Positions 1-6,233 of a stretch of 7,897 bases of DNA are shown here, piece by piece (positions within the stretch are counted from its first letter, which is position 1; each line of letters begins with the position of its first letter). The position numbers and the translations under genes are program-made. Under the pieces are notes generated by a model that worked only from the letters and a program-made list of their open reading frames with translations, ran no database searches and had not been told where the DNA came from. The stretch spans positions 1 to 7,897 of the forward strand of contig JAZRMQ010000027.1 in the NCBI GenBank assembly GCA_045647745.1. Direction: 5' to 3'. Origin of the DNA: HGM04593 sp045647745 (GTDB taxonomy: Bacteria; Bacteroidota; Bacteroidia; Bacteroidales; Bacteroidaceae).

Positions 1-2
1 AT

Positions 3-75
3 GCGGAAATAGCTCAGTTGGTAGAGCACAACCTTGCCAAGGTTGGGGTCGCGAGTTCGAGCCTCGTTTTCCGCT
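3..75 (+). tRNA. tRNA-Gly (anticodon GCC)
   Basis: This is a complete 73-nt cloverleaf. The acceptor stem GCGGAAA (3-9) pairs with TTTCCGC (68-74) and the discriminator is T75, as expected for bacterial tRNA-Gly. The anticodon stem CAACC/GGTTG (29-33/41-45) encloses the loop TTGCCAA with anticodon GCC at 36-38, which reads GGC and GGT codons. The T-loop contains GTTCGAG. CCA is not encoded after T75. It is the first gene of a cluster with 13 nt before the next tRNA, so the genes are probably processed from one transcript whose promoter lies before the window. An identical copy is at 411-483. Confidence 0.98.
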
Positions 76-88
76 CAAAGGCTATAAA

Positions 89-169
89 GCCCAGGTGGCG
101 GAATGGTAGACGCGCTCGTTTCAGGTGCGAGTGTTGAGAGACGTGCAGGTTCGAGTCCTGTTCTGGGCA
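89..169 (+). tRNA. tRNA-Leu (anticodon CAG)
   Basis: This is a class II tRNA of 81 nt. The acceptor stem GCCCAGG (89-95) pairs with TCTGGGC (162-168), closing with one G-T pair, and the discriminator is A169. The D-arm has the Leu-type TGGCGGAATGGTAGACGCG. The anticodon stem is 115-119/127-131 and the loop 120-126 carries CAG at 122-124, reading CTG. A long variable arm with a short GTT/GAC stem (133-142) and a T-arm (145-161) follow. CCA is not encoded. It lies in the same probable precursor as its neighbours. Confidence 0.97.
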
Positions 170-196
170 CACAGGGCTTCGTTTTACAATATTTAT

Positions 197-280
197 GGAG
201 GAGTGGCGGAATTGGTAGACGCGCTACTTTGAGGGGGTAGTGACCGTTGGGTCGTGTGAGTTCGAGTCTCATCTCCTTCA
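197..280 (+). tRNA. tRNA-Leu (anticodon GAG)
   Basis: This is a class II tRNA of 84 nt. The acceptor stem GGAGGAG (197-203) pairs with CTCCTTC (273-279), including one G-T pair, and the discriminator is A280. The D-arm is the standard Leu form TGGCGGAATTGGTAGACGCG. The anticodon stem CTACT/GGTAG (224-228/236-240) encloses the loop TTGAGGG, with GAG at 231-233, reading CTC and CTT. It has a long variable arm and a T-loop with GTTCGAG. Together with the CAG isoacceptor upstream it covers three of the four CTN leucine codons. CCA is not encoded. Confidence 0.97.
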
Positions 281-313
281 CGAATACAGAAATCAAAATT
301 CAAACATTTAAAT

Positions 314-350
314 GCGGAAATAGCTCAGTTGGTAGAGCACAACCTTGCCA
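314..350 (+). pseudogene. truncated 5' half of tRNA-Gly(GCC)
   Basis: These 37 nt match the 5' half of the flanking tRNA-Gly genes exactly, covering the acceptor 5' strand, D-arm, anticodon 5' stem, the GCC anticodon and the next base. The identity then stops abruptly and an A-rich sequence (351-362) follows. No partner for the acceptor stem and no T-arm is present downstream, so it cannot form a normal tRNA. It sits between Leu(GAG) and the second intact Gly copy and would be transcribed within the cluster. It could be a remnant of unequal recombination between Gly copies or of integration and excision at the anticodon loop. An assembly artefact is less likely but not excluded. Confidence 0.85.
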
Positions 351-366
351 CAAAAGAAAAAGGGTT

Positions 367-380
367 CAACCTTGGCGAGG
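367..380. repeat. inverted copy of the tRNA-Gly anticodon arm
   Basis: The segment CAACCTTGGCGAGG matches the reverse complement of the tRNA-Gly anticodon arm at 13 of 14 positions. Bases 373-380 (TGGCGAGG) can pair with 343-350 (CCTTGCCA) at the end of the truncated tRNA, giving an 8-bp stem with one G-T pair around a 22-nt loop. CAACCTTG is also a direct 8-bp repeat of 340-347, because the anticodon arm is itself nearly palindromic. The pairing is seen in the sequence; any role in recombination or RNA folding is inference. Confidence 0.6.
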
Positions 381-410
381 GGCAAAACTAAAAGAGCAAT
401 GCATTGAAAT

Positions 411-483
411 GCGGAAATAGCTCAGTTGGTAGAGCACAACCTTGCCAAGGTTGGGGTCGCGAGTTCGAGCCTCGTTTTCCGCT
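411..483 (+). tRNA. tRNA-Gly (anticodon GCC), second copy
   Basis: All 73 nt are identical to the copy at 3-75, with anticodon GCC at 444-446, discriminator T483 and no encoded CCA. It is the last gene of the cluster and is followed within a few bases by a terminator hairpin. Duplicate Gly(GCC) genes are common where GGT and GGC codons are in heavy use. The perfect identity fits recent duplication or gene conversion. The bases after the gene differ from those after the first copy, so the repeat is confined to the gene and a few upstream bases. Confidence 0.98.
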
Positions 484-487
484 CTAG

Positions 488-513
488 AGGACAGCAGTTA
501 GCTGTCTTTTTTT
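488..513 (+). terminator. rho-independent terminator of the tRNA cluster
   Basis: The stem GACAGC/GCTGTC (490-495/501-506), extendable by G-T and A-T pairs to 488/508, has a five-base loop AGTTA. It runs directly into seven T residues (507-513). It begins five bases after the last tRNA, so it is well placed to end the tRNA precursor. Confidence 0.88.
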
Positions 514-545
514 GTTTGTATAATACTTTGAATGTTTTTATAAAT

Positions 546-577
546 TTTAAAGGCTGCGAATTTTCGCAGCCTTTAAA
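546..577. terminator. long palindromic hairpin, probable terminator for rlmI
   Basis: A near-perfect inverted repeat has the core GGCTGCGAA/TTCGCAGCC (552-560/563-571), flanked by TTTAAA (546-551) and TTTAAA (572-577), giving 15 bp around a two-base centre. It abuts the stop codon of the minus-strand methyltransferase gene (578-580). With A/T tracts on both sides it can serve as a terminator for that operon and as a back-up for the tRNA transcript arriving from the other side. Confidence 0.75.
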
Positions 578-1759
578 TTATTCAACGTACAATACTAATC
601 CTTTTAGGTATTCACCCTCGGGGTGGTAGATGCTCACCGGGTGATCGGCTGGTTGTGTGAGCTGGTGCAGAATACGCACGTTGCGCTTTGCCATTGCTGC
701 GGCTGTGAACACTGCGGTGCGGAAATTCTCTTTGCTGACTACCTGTGAGCAGGAGAATGTGAATAGAATTCCGCCGGGTTGAATCTTTTCAATGGCTTTT
801 GCGTTCAAGCGACGATAACCAATGAGGGCGTTGCGCAATGAGTCGCGGTGCTTGGCAAATGCCGGTGGGTCGAGAATTATAAGGTTGTAATTGTTGCCCA
901 TTCTCTCCAAAAAGTCAAAAGCGTCCTCGGCGTATGCTGTGTGGCGTGTGTCGCCGGGGAAATTTATCTCAACGTTGGCATTTGTAAGGTCGATAGCTTT
1001 TGATGAACTGTCTACCGAGTGTACAATCTCGGCTCCTCCTCGCAGAGCGTATATTGAAAATCCGCCGGTGTAGCAGAACATATTAAGCAGTTTGCGGCCT
1101 TTGGCGTATTTTTCGAGAAGTGAGCGATTTTCGCGTTGGTCGACAAAGAAGCCAGTCTTCTGTCCGCGCAACCAATCGATGTGGAATTTTAGTCCATACT
1201 CGGTTGATACATTACCCGCATTGCCACCTAAAATATAGCCGTTGTCCTTGTTTATGTCGGCCTTGTATGGCAGGGTGGTGTCCGATTTATAATATATGTT
1301 CTTGAGCTTGTCGCCAAGAACCTCTTGCATTGCTTTTGCAATCTCCATTCGGCTGACGTGCATACCGACGCTGTGCGCTTGCATCACGGCTGTGTCGTCG
1401 TAGATGTCAACGACTAGTCCGGGGAGGTTGTCGCCTTCGCCGTGTACCAAACGATAGGTATTGTTGTCCTCGCGCGACGAGATGCCTGTACGTTCGCGAA
1501 GGTCGTATGCTGTTGCGATGCGACGATTCCAGAATGCTTGGTCTATGGGTTCGTTGTTGAATGTTAGAACGCGTACGGCAATGCTGCCCACTTGCACGTG
1601 CCCGCGCGCGATGAATTTGTGGTCGTTGGTGTAGACTGTTACCACGTCTCCTTCCTCGGGTTTACCCTCTATGCGTTGTATTGCGCCCGAGAAAATCCAA
1701 GGGTGAAAACGTTGTAGTGATTCCTCTTTGCCTCGTTTTAGTATTACGGCTTTTTCCAT
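578..1759 (-). CDS. rlmI: class I SAM-dependent rRNA methyltransferase, RlmI type (23S rRNA m5C)
   Basis: The protein has 393 residues, close to the roughly 396 of E. coli RlmI, which methylates C1962 of 23S rRNA in the cytoplasm. The N-terminal 70 or so residues form the PUA-like RNA-binding part. The linker and catalytic core follow, with GQKTGFFVDQR (199-209), the SAM-binding motif FCYTGGFS (228-235), DPPAF (297-301, motif IV) and FSCS (335-338), in which Cys337 is the expected nucleophile. HPEGEYLKG near the C-terminus is also family-typical. The ATG lies one base after the stop codon of the exonuclease gene, so it is the last gene of a three-gene operon and is probably translationally coupled. 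A palindromic hairpin follows its stop. The family is clear. The exact target base is inferred from E. coli and could differ in Bacteroidales. Confidence 0.9.
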   Translation of the reverse strand: MEKAVILKRGKEESLQRFHPWIFSGAIQRIEGKPEEGDVVTVYTNDHKFIARGHVQVGSIAVRVLTFNNEPIDQAFWNRRIATAYDLRERTGISSREDNNTYRLVHGEGDNLPGLVVDIYDDTAVMQAHSVGMHVSRMEIAKAMQEVLGDKLKNIYYKSDTTLPYKADINKDNGYILGGNAGNVSTEYGLKFHIDWLRGQKTGFFVDQRENRSLLEKYAKGRKLLNMFCYTGGFSIYALRGGAEIVHSVDSSSKAIDLTNANVEINFPGDTRHTAYAEDAFDFLERMGNNYNLIILDPPAFAKHRDSLRNALIGYRRLNAKAIEKIQPGGILFTFSCSQVVSKENFRTAVFTAAAMAKRNVRILHQLTQPADHPVSIYHPEGEYLKGLVLYVE

Positions 1760-1760
1760 A

Positions 1761-2345
1761 TTATTTTTGGTCGATTTGTTTTAGTTGGTTGTATATTTTC
1801 AGGCACGCCCAAGCGTCGGTGGCTGCGTATAATTTCTGTTTGTCGGTTAGAACGTCATTCTCCCAATTGCTGAGCTGCTGGCTCTTTGAAATTCGCTGTT
1901 TGAATATTATTGCAAAGATTTTTTGCAGGCTCATCTCTTCTATGCCAAACTTGCCCACCTCTTTTTGCAGGTCGATAAAATTTCCGGCCTTGAATTTGCG
2001 ACGTTTGCACAGGCTTTGATAGTCGTCGTGTAGTGACAGGCCAATCTTTGCTATGTTTTTGTTCTCGAGAAAAGCAACGAGTGAGTCGGGCATTCCTGTT
2101 CGGTTCAGGCGTATGAGAAAACAGGTGTCCGGAGTTGATAGTTGTATCAGTGACACGGCGTGCTGCACGCCTTTTTTGAATGATGGGCGTGTCTCGGTGT
2201 CAATGCCGACGCAACTCTCCTGTGACAAGGCGATGATGGCTTGTTCCACTGCCGGGGCGGTGTCTATGGTGATTATGCGGCCATCGAATGTGATGGTTGG
2301 CATTGTGCTTATTTCGCTTTTTTCTATGTGTGCATTATAGCTCAT
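1761..2345 (-). CDS. 3'-5' exonuclease domain protein, RNase D-like (DEDDy)
   Basis: This is a small single-domain exonuclease of the DnaQ-like superfamily, 194 residues from the chosen start. Exo I is GIDTE with Asp49 and Glu51. Exo II is IGLSLHDDYQSL with Asp107/108. Exo III is YAATDAWACLKIY with Tyr173 and Asp177, the DEDDy signature. These residues bind the two metal ions that hydrolyse 3' ends of RNA or DNA. The HRDC domains of E. coli RNase D are absent, so it is not a full-length RNase D and its substrate is open. The frame is open to an ATG at 2369 (202 residues). I prefer the ATG at 2345 because a purine-rich stretch precedes it and because the lead before the conserved FDGRI resembles Bacteroides relatives as I recall them. 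An ATG at 2303 is also possible. It overlaps the end of the DUF5063 gene by 11 bases. Confidence 0.88.
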   Translation of the reverse strand: MSYNAHIEKSEISTMPTITFDGRIITIDTAPAVEQAIIALSQESCVGIDTETRPSFKKGVQHAVSLIQLSTPDTCFLIRLNRTGMPDSLVAFLENKNIAKIGLSLHDDYQSLCKRRKFKAGNFIDLQKEVGKFGIEEMSLQKIFAIIFKQRISKSQQLSNWENDVLTDKQKLYAATDAWACLKIYNQLKQIDQK

Positions 2346-2886
2346 TTCCCTCTTCTTCCTCGTCGTCAAGTGATGTGTTGTATCTTATGTCGTGCAATGC
2401 ACGCAAAGTGTTTGTGAGTGTCTGTCCCCAATATTGGCGAAAATGCTCGTTACATTCAATTATTGCGTCGTGCATTGTCTCGTTGATGCCTAGTTGGAAC
2501 AGGCATACAAAATTCTTGATATCCTGATAAATATCGGCAATATCCTCGGATATGCTTTTGGTTATAGGCGTGTCGCTGTATTTCATATCATTGACAAAGA
2601 CGTCAAGATATGAATCTTTGTCGGCAAGCAGGTCGAATATTGTCATTCTCACTATCTCGTAACTGTCCTCCGATACAAAATCCTCTAAATCGTCATCGTT
2701 TATCCGCTCCTCGTCGGGGAGCATCTGTGCCTTGATGTAGAGTAGCGGAAGAAGCTTTAGCAGGGTGTCGACAAAATCCTTGCGATTGTGCTCATTGCTA
2801 CGCTCAATATAGGCGCAAAATTCTGCCGCAACGGTTACAAACTCCACGGTGTTGCACGAAAAAACAATATCTTCTCTTGCGTTCAT
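2335..2886 (-). CDS. DUF5063 domain-containing protein
   Basis: The protein is 183 residues, predicted mostly helical and acidic, with no signal peptide or membrane segment, so it is probably cytoplasmic. It resembles the DUF5063 family, which I know from Bacteroidetes, with conserved-looking stretches EFCAYIE (about 21-27) and LLKLLPLLYIKAQML (about 42-56) and a helical C-terminal half with FRQYWGQTL (about 149-157). No catalytic motif is recognisable and the function is unknown. It ends in an acidic tail, DDEEEEGNEL, whose GAG/GAA codons supply the purine-rich stretch before the next gene. It is the first gene of the operon with the exonuclease and the rRNA methyltransferase, which hints at an RNA-related role, but that is only inferred from position. 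Confidence 0.8.
   Translation of the reverse strand: MNAREDIVFSCNTVEFVTVAAEFCAYIERSNEHNRKDFVDTLLKLLPLLYIKAQMLPDEERINDDDLEDFVSEDSYEIVRMTIFDLLADKDSYLDVFVNDMKYSDTPITKSISEDIADIYQDIKNFVCLFQLGINETMHDAIIECNEHFRQYWGQTLTNTLRALHDIRYNTSLDDEEEEGNEL
2346..2361 (-). promoter_or_regulatory. purine-rich ribosome binding stretch for the exonuclease gene
   Basis: Read on the minus strand, the 16 bases before the ATG at 2345 are GAGGAAGAAGAGGGAA. They contain two Shine-Dalgarno-like pieces, AGGA and GAGGG. They lie inside the acidic C-terminal codons of the DUF5063 gene, so translation of the two genes is probably coupled. This favours the start at 2345 over the one at 2369. Confidence 0.4.
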
Positions 2887-2910
2887 TTTTATTGTGTTGT
2901 TATTTTGCCG

Positions 2911-2918
2911 CGAAGTTA
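2911..2918 (-). promoter_or_regulatory. probable -7 element for the DUF5063-exonuclease-rlmI operon
   Basis: On the minus strand the octamer TAACTTCG fits the Bacteroidetes -7 consensus TAnnTTTG with one mismatch (C for T at the seventh position). Transcription would start near 2904, leaving a leader of about 18 nt before the ATG at 2886. No convincing -33 TTTG was found at 19-21 bases upstream; only TTTAC at 2941-2945 lies in the area. Confidence 0.45.
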
Positions 2919-2963
2919 CAAAAAAATAGCGGAGGAGTGGGTAAATGGTATTTGTTTTTTTTG

Positions 2964-2971
2964 TATCTTCG
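2964..2971 (+). promoter_or_regulatory. probable -7 element for ftsK
   Basis: TATCTTCG fits the Bacteroidetes TAnnTTTG box with the same single C substitution as the divergent promoter 45 bases away. Transcription would begin around 2977-2980, giving a leader of about 55 nt before the ATG at 3033. This argues against use of the in-frame GTG at 2979. A TTTG at 2951-2954 is too close to act as the -33 box. Confidence 0.45.
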
Positions 2972-3032
2972 CACTTAAGTGTGGCGAGTATGCCACTTTT
3001 TTGAATTTTATAAGCGGAAACAGCGTATTAAT

Positions 3033-5564
3033 ATGGCAAAAGATAAGCATAAGAAAGGACGTTTTTTTAAGTTGAGGATGTTTATGGCTCGCGTAAGGCT
3101 CTTCTTCTCCAACCCGAGCGTGCAGTTTGTGTTGGGTTTGATTTGTATTGCATTTGCAATATTCCTTACCAGCTCTTTCCTTTCGTTCTTTTCGGCGGGC
3201 GGCAGCGACCAGAGTGTTGTGGAGTCTGTGGCCTCTGGTGGCGTGGCAAGCAATACATCGGGCAAAGGTGGTGCTATTGTGGCCGACTATTTTATAAACA
3301 AATGCTTTGGCTGGGCTTCAATTCTTGCATTGCCGTTGTTGGTGCTTCTCTCTTTTTATCTTATGAAGTTGCGCAGCGTGCGCCTGAAACGTTGGACTGT
3401 AATCACTGTTTTTTTGGTTATTTGGTGCTCTGTTTTGTTCGATTTTCTCTTTGCTAACAGCTTTGCCGATAGCTTTATGTCGCCCGGTGGCCGCTGTGGC
3501 GAGGTGATGACCGATTTTTTGTATGATATGTTCGGCATTGTTGGTCTTGTGCTTTTTCTTGTGGTGTCGTTGCTGCTCTTTATGATATATCTCTCGCGCA
3601 ACACAATCACTTGGTTGCAAAAGGTGTTGAGCTTTGAGTCTAAGAGTGATGAAAAAACTACCGAGGATGCAGCCGAAGAGGATGAGGAGGATGAAGATGA
3701 CGAAGATGTTGCAGATGAAGATGATGAGGAGGAAGATGTTGCAGATGAATCTAATTGCAATGATGACGACAATGATAACGATGATGATGAAGAAGATGAA
3801 ATAGAGATTGATATTGACGCTGCCGAGGAGGATGACGATGATGATGAGGTTTTTGTTGTGGTTGATGATGCTCCTGCTGTTGAGGATGATGATTTGGCGC
3901 TTGCAAAGCAATTCGATGCTGTGAGTGGCAGCGCGGCAAGCTCTGAACAGGTTTGTGGCGAGACTGTACAGGCCGGTGATGGTGGGCTCTCGATGGAGGT
4001 TGAGGCTGCCGATGGCGATAATGATATGGGCGGTGATATGCTGCGTCCGATAAATCCAAAAGATGAACTGAGTTACTATAAGCCACCTACGCTTGACTTG
4101 CTCGATGAGTATGAGCAAGGTGTTCATTCTATTGACAAGGACGAGCAGGCCGAAAATGCAAACAATATTGTTAAAGCGCTAAAGAATTTTGGCATTGAAA
4201 TTAGTTCGATAAAGGCAACTGTCGGCCCTACAATCACTCTTTATGAGATTACTCCGGCACCCGGTGTGCGCATCTCAAAAATCAGAAATCTCGAGGATGA
4301 TATTGCAATGAGTCTATCGGCGTTGTGTATCCGTATTGTTGCACCAATTCCCGGCAAGGGTACTATCGGTATTGAGGTGCCCAATGCCCACAAGCAGATT
4401 GTGCCGATGGTGTCACTGCTCAATAGCCGCAAATATAAGGAGACTGATATGGCGCTGCCTCTTGCTCTTGGTAAGACAATCTCGAACGAGGTGTATATGG
4501 TTGATATGGCAAAAATGCCTCACTTGCTTGTTGCCGGTGCAACCGGTATGGGTAAGTCGGTCGGTCTTAATGCGATAATCACATCACTGCTTTACAAGAT
4601 GCACCCTGCGTACCTCAAATTTGTGATGGTGGACCCCAAAATGGTGGAGCTTAGTCTTTACAGCGTGCTCGAAAAGCATTTCTTGGCAAAGCTTGAGGGT
4701 GAGGACGATCCTATTATCACCGATGTGAATAAGGTGGTGCGCACGTTAAAGTCGCTCTGCGTCGAGATGGATAATCGTTACCGTCTGTTGCAGATGGCTT
4801 CGGTGCGTTCGGTTAAAGAGTATAATGAGAAGTATCTCAATAAAGAACTTTTGCCGACGAAAGGTCACCGCTTTATGCCTTATATTGTTGTTATTATAGA
4901 TGAGTATGGCGATTTGATGATGACGGCCGGTCGCGAGGTTGAGCAACCTATTGCTCGAATTGCGCAAAAGGCTCGTGCTGTGGGTATTCATATGATTATT
5001 GCTACACAGCGCCCGACGACAAATATCATTACAGGTACAATTAAGGCGAATTTCCCTGCGCGTATGGCTTTTAGAGTTATATCGACTATTGACTCGCGTA
5101 CAATCCTCGACAGGTCGGGTGCTAACCAGTTGCAAGGTAGAGGTGATATGCTTTTCCTTGCCGGTAACGACCCGGTGCGTGTGCAATGTGCGCTTGTCGA
5201 GACGAAAGAGGTTGAGCGCGTGTGTGCCCACATTGCAAGGCAGCAGGGCTATCAAACGGCCTATATTTTGCCCGAGCCCGACGAAGTAGTTGATTTGAGT
5301 GGCGATGGCGGCGCAGCTGCAGATATCAGCTCCGATAAACTCGACCCGTTGTTTGCCGAGGCGGCACGTATTGTGGTGCTTGCTCAACACGGCTCTACGT
5401 CATTGATACAGCGCAAACTGAACGTTGGTTTTAATCGTGCCGGTCGCATTATGGACCAGTTGTGCCAGACGGGCATTGTTGGAGAGCAAGAGGGTAGTAA
5501 GCCTCGTCAAGTGCTCTGCTCCGATGAATCCGACCTTGAATTCCGCTTGAAATCATTATTGTAA
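3033..5564 (+). CDS. ftsK: DNA translocase FtsK/SpoIIIE
   Basis: This 843-residue membrane-anchored DNA pump acts at the division septum, moving chromosome ends and, in characterised relatives, activating dimer resolution at dif. Four membrane segments lie at about 30-53, 93-111, 122-140 and 168-187. A linker (about 200-345) is followed by the alpha/beta motor. The motor has Walker A GATGMGKS (502-509), VMVDPKMVELS (531-541), Walker B IVVIIDEYGDLMM (618-630), ATQRP (657-661) and IKANFPARMAF (670-680). The winged-helix gamma domain (about 768-843) has SLIQRKLNVGFNRAGR, the part that reads the orienting DNA motif. The linker is extremely acidic: 51 of residues 211-290 are Asp or Glu and none is Lys or Arg. 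The frame is open upstream to a GTG at 2979, but the ATG at 3033 starts the usual MAK-rich basic leader and fits the promoter. It is first in a run with the lolA-like gene and trxB. Confidence 0.95.
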   Translation: MAKDKHKKGRFFKLRMFMARVRLFFSNPSVQFVLGLICIAFAIFLTSSFLSFFSAGGSDQSVVESVASGGVASNTSGKGGAIVADYFINKCFGWASILALPLLVLLSFYLMKLRSVRLKRWTVITVFLVIWCSVLFDFLFANSFADSFMSPGGRCGEVMTDFLYDMFGIVGLVLFLVVSLLLFMIYLSRNTITWLQKVLSFESKSDEKTTEDAAEEDEEDEDDEDVADEDDEEEDVADESNCNDDDNDNDDDEEDEIEIDIDAAEEDDDDDEVFVVVDDAPAVEDDDLALAKQFDAVSGSAASSEQVCGETVQAGDGGLSMEVEAADGDNDMGGDMLRPINPKDELSYYKPPTLDLLDEYEQGVHSIDKDEQAENANNIVKALKNFGIEISSIKATVGPTITLYEITPAPGVRISKIRNLEDDIAMSLSALCIRIVAPIPGKGTIGIEVPNAHKQIVPMVSLLNSRKYKETDMALPLALGKTISNEVYMVDMAKMPHLLVAGATGMGKSVGLNAIITSLLYKMHPAYLKFVMVDPKMVELSLYSVLEKHFLAKLEGEDDPIITDVNKVVRTLKSLCVEMDNRYRLLQMASVRSVKEYNEKYLNKELLPTKGHRFMPYIVVIIDEYGDLMMTAGREVEQPIARIAQKARAVGIHMIIATQRPTTNIITGTIKANFPARMAFRVISTIDSRTILDRSGANQLQGRGDMLFLAGNDPVRVQCALVETKEVERVCAHIARQQGYQTAYILPEPDEVVDLSGDGGAAADISSDKLDPLFAEAARIVVLAQHGSTSLIQRKLNVGFNRAGRIMDQLCQTGIVGEQEGSKPRQVLCSDESDLEFRLKSLL
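3702..3749 (+). repeat. 30-bp period direct repeat within the acidic linker of ftsK
   Basis: The 18-mer GAAGATGTTGCAGATGAA occurs at 3702-3719 and again, identically, at 3732-3749. It encodes EDVADE twice with a ten-residue period. It sits in a GAT/GAG/GAC-rich tract (about 3661-3890) that looks prone to replication slippage, so linker length may vary between strains. Confidence 0.85.
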
Positions 5565-5586
5565 TACTCTTTATATTATATAAGGT

Positions 5587-6216
5587 ATGAGGTATGTGTT
5601 GTTTTTGCTATTTGCAGCTTTGCAGTTGCCGCTCTTCTCACAAGTGGTGACAGATGATGCAAATGCTGTGCTTGACAAGGCTTTGGCGGGTATAAAGGCT
5701 GACCTTCCTGTGCGTATGGATTATTGTTACGAGGTGCGTGACGATAATCGAGAACTTTTGCAGGGTGATAAAGGTATTATATATATAGATGACAATCGTT
5801 ACGCTCTTCTTATGCAGGATATGAAGGTGTGGTGTGATGGCGCTACCCAATGGAGTTTTATGCGTGAGATTAATGAGGTGTATATTACCGACGCTGCTTC
5901 GGACGAGGCACAAAATCTCTCTCCGCTTTATGTGATGGAGCACTATCGTGAGGGTTATTCGGTGTCGGCGGTGAGCAAGAACGGGTTTGTGACTGTGCAG
6001 TTGAAGTCTATAGGTGAGAATAATGGTGTTGATTGTGTGGAGTTGTATATTTCTGAAAGAAACAACCGCTTGCTTGCAATGAATATAAATATGCCCGGGC
6101 AGGGACGCATTGAGGTGAAACTGGATGGTTATGTTGCAAAATGCGGCGCAACCGATAGTGTTTTTGAGTGTCCGCTTGCCGAGTATGATGATGCGGAAAT
6201 AATTGATATGAGATAA
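5587..6216 (+). CDS. lolA: LolA-like outer-membrane lipoprotein carrier protein
   Basis: This is a 209-residue periplasmic protein with a signal peptide. A hydrophobic stretch MRYVLFLLFAALQLPLFS ends at a likely signal peptidase I site before Gln19, with no lipobox cysteine. The body shows the LolA pattern of beta strands with QGDKGIIYIDDNRYALL (about 59-75), a DGATQWSF strand (about 84-91) and NEVYI (about 95-99). The C-terminal AEIIDMR matches the end of Bacteroidales members. LolA carries lipoproteins across the periplasm from LolCDE to the outer membrane; LolB is usually not recognisable in Bacteroidetes. The gene starts 22 bases after ftsK with AAGG just before the ATG. The ftsK-lolA order is also found in E. 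coli. The fold assignment is solid, and lipoprotein carriage is inferred from the family. Confidence 0.85.
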   Translation: MRYVLFLLFAALQLPLFSQVVTDDANAVLDKALAGIKADLPVRMDYCYEVRDDNRELLQGDKGIIYIDDNRYALLMQDMKVWCDGATQWSFMREINEVYITDAASDEAQNLSPLYVMEHYREGYSVSAVSKNGFVTVQLKSIGENNGVDCVELYISERNNRLLAMNINMPGQGRIEVKLDGYVAKCGATDSVFECPLAEYDDAEIIDMR

Positions 6217-6233
6217 ATGAATTTTAAAAATAT

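Noticed and set aside
75..296. Minus-strand ORF of 73 codons across the tRNA-Leu genes
   Set aside because: It is antisense to two clear tRNA genes and its peptide is the well-known spurious translation of tRNA-Leu complements.
314..410. A full third tRNA-Gly with an intron or unusual 3' half
   Set aside because: No sequence pairing with the acceptor stem and no T-arm follow the 5' half before the next tRNA begins, so a functional split or intron-bearing tRNA is not supported.
314..483. CRISPR-like repeat array from the repeated tRNA-Gly segments
   Set aside because: The repeats are tRNA genes, the spacings are irregular, and no cas genes are present.
426..629. Plus-strand ORF of 67 codons beginning in the second tRNA-Gly
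   Set aside because: It reads through a tRNA gene, two terminator hairpins and into the end of rlmI; there is no protein-like composition or ribosome binding site.
2979..3032. Upstream GTG start giving ftsK 18 extra residues
   Set aside because: The GTG would sit at the predicted transcription start, and the ATG at 3033 begins the usual MAK-type leader before the first membrane segment.
3318..4127. Long minus-strand ORFs (269, 138 and 111 codons) opposite ftsK
   Set aside because: They arise because the GAT/GAG-rich acidic linker has no stops on the reverse strand, giving Ser, His or Ile low-complexity peptides. ftsK is intact and fully explains the region.
4746..5390. Minus-strand 214-codon ORF opposite the FtsK motor domain
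   Set aside because: It is a shadow of conserved ftsK coding sequence, with no recognisable domain and no promoter or start signal.
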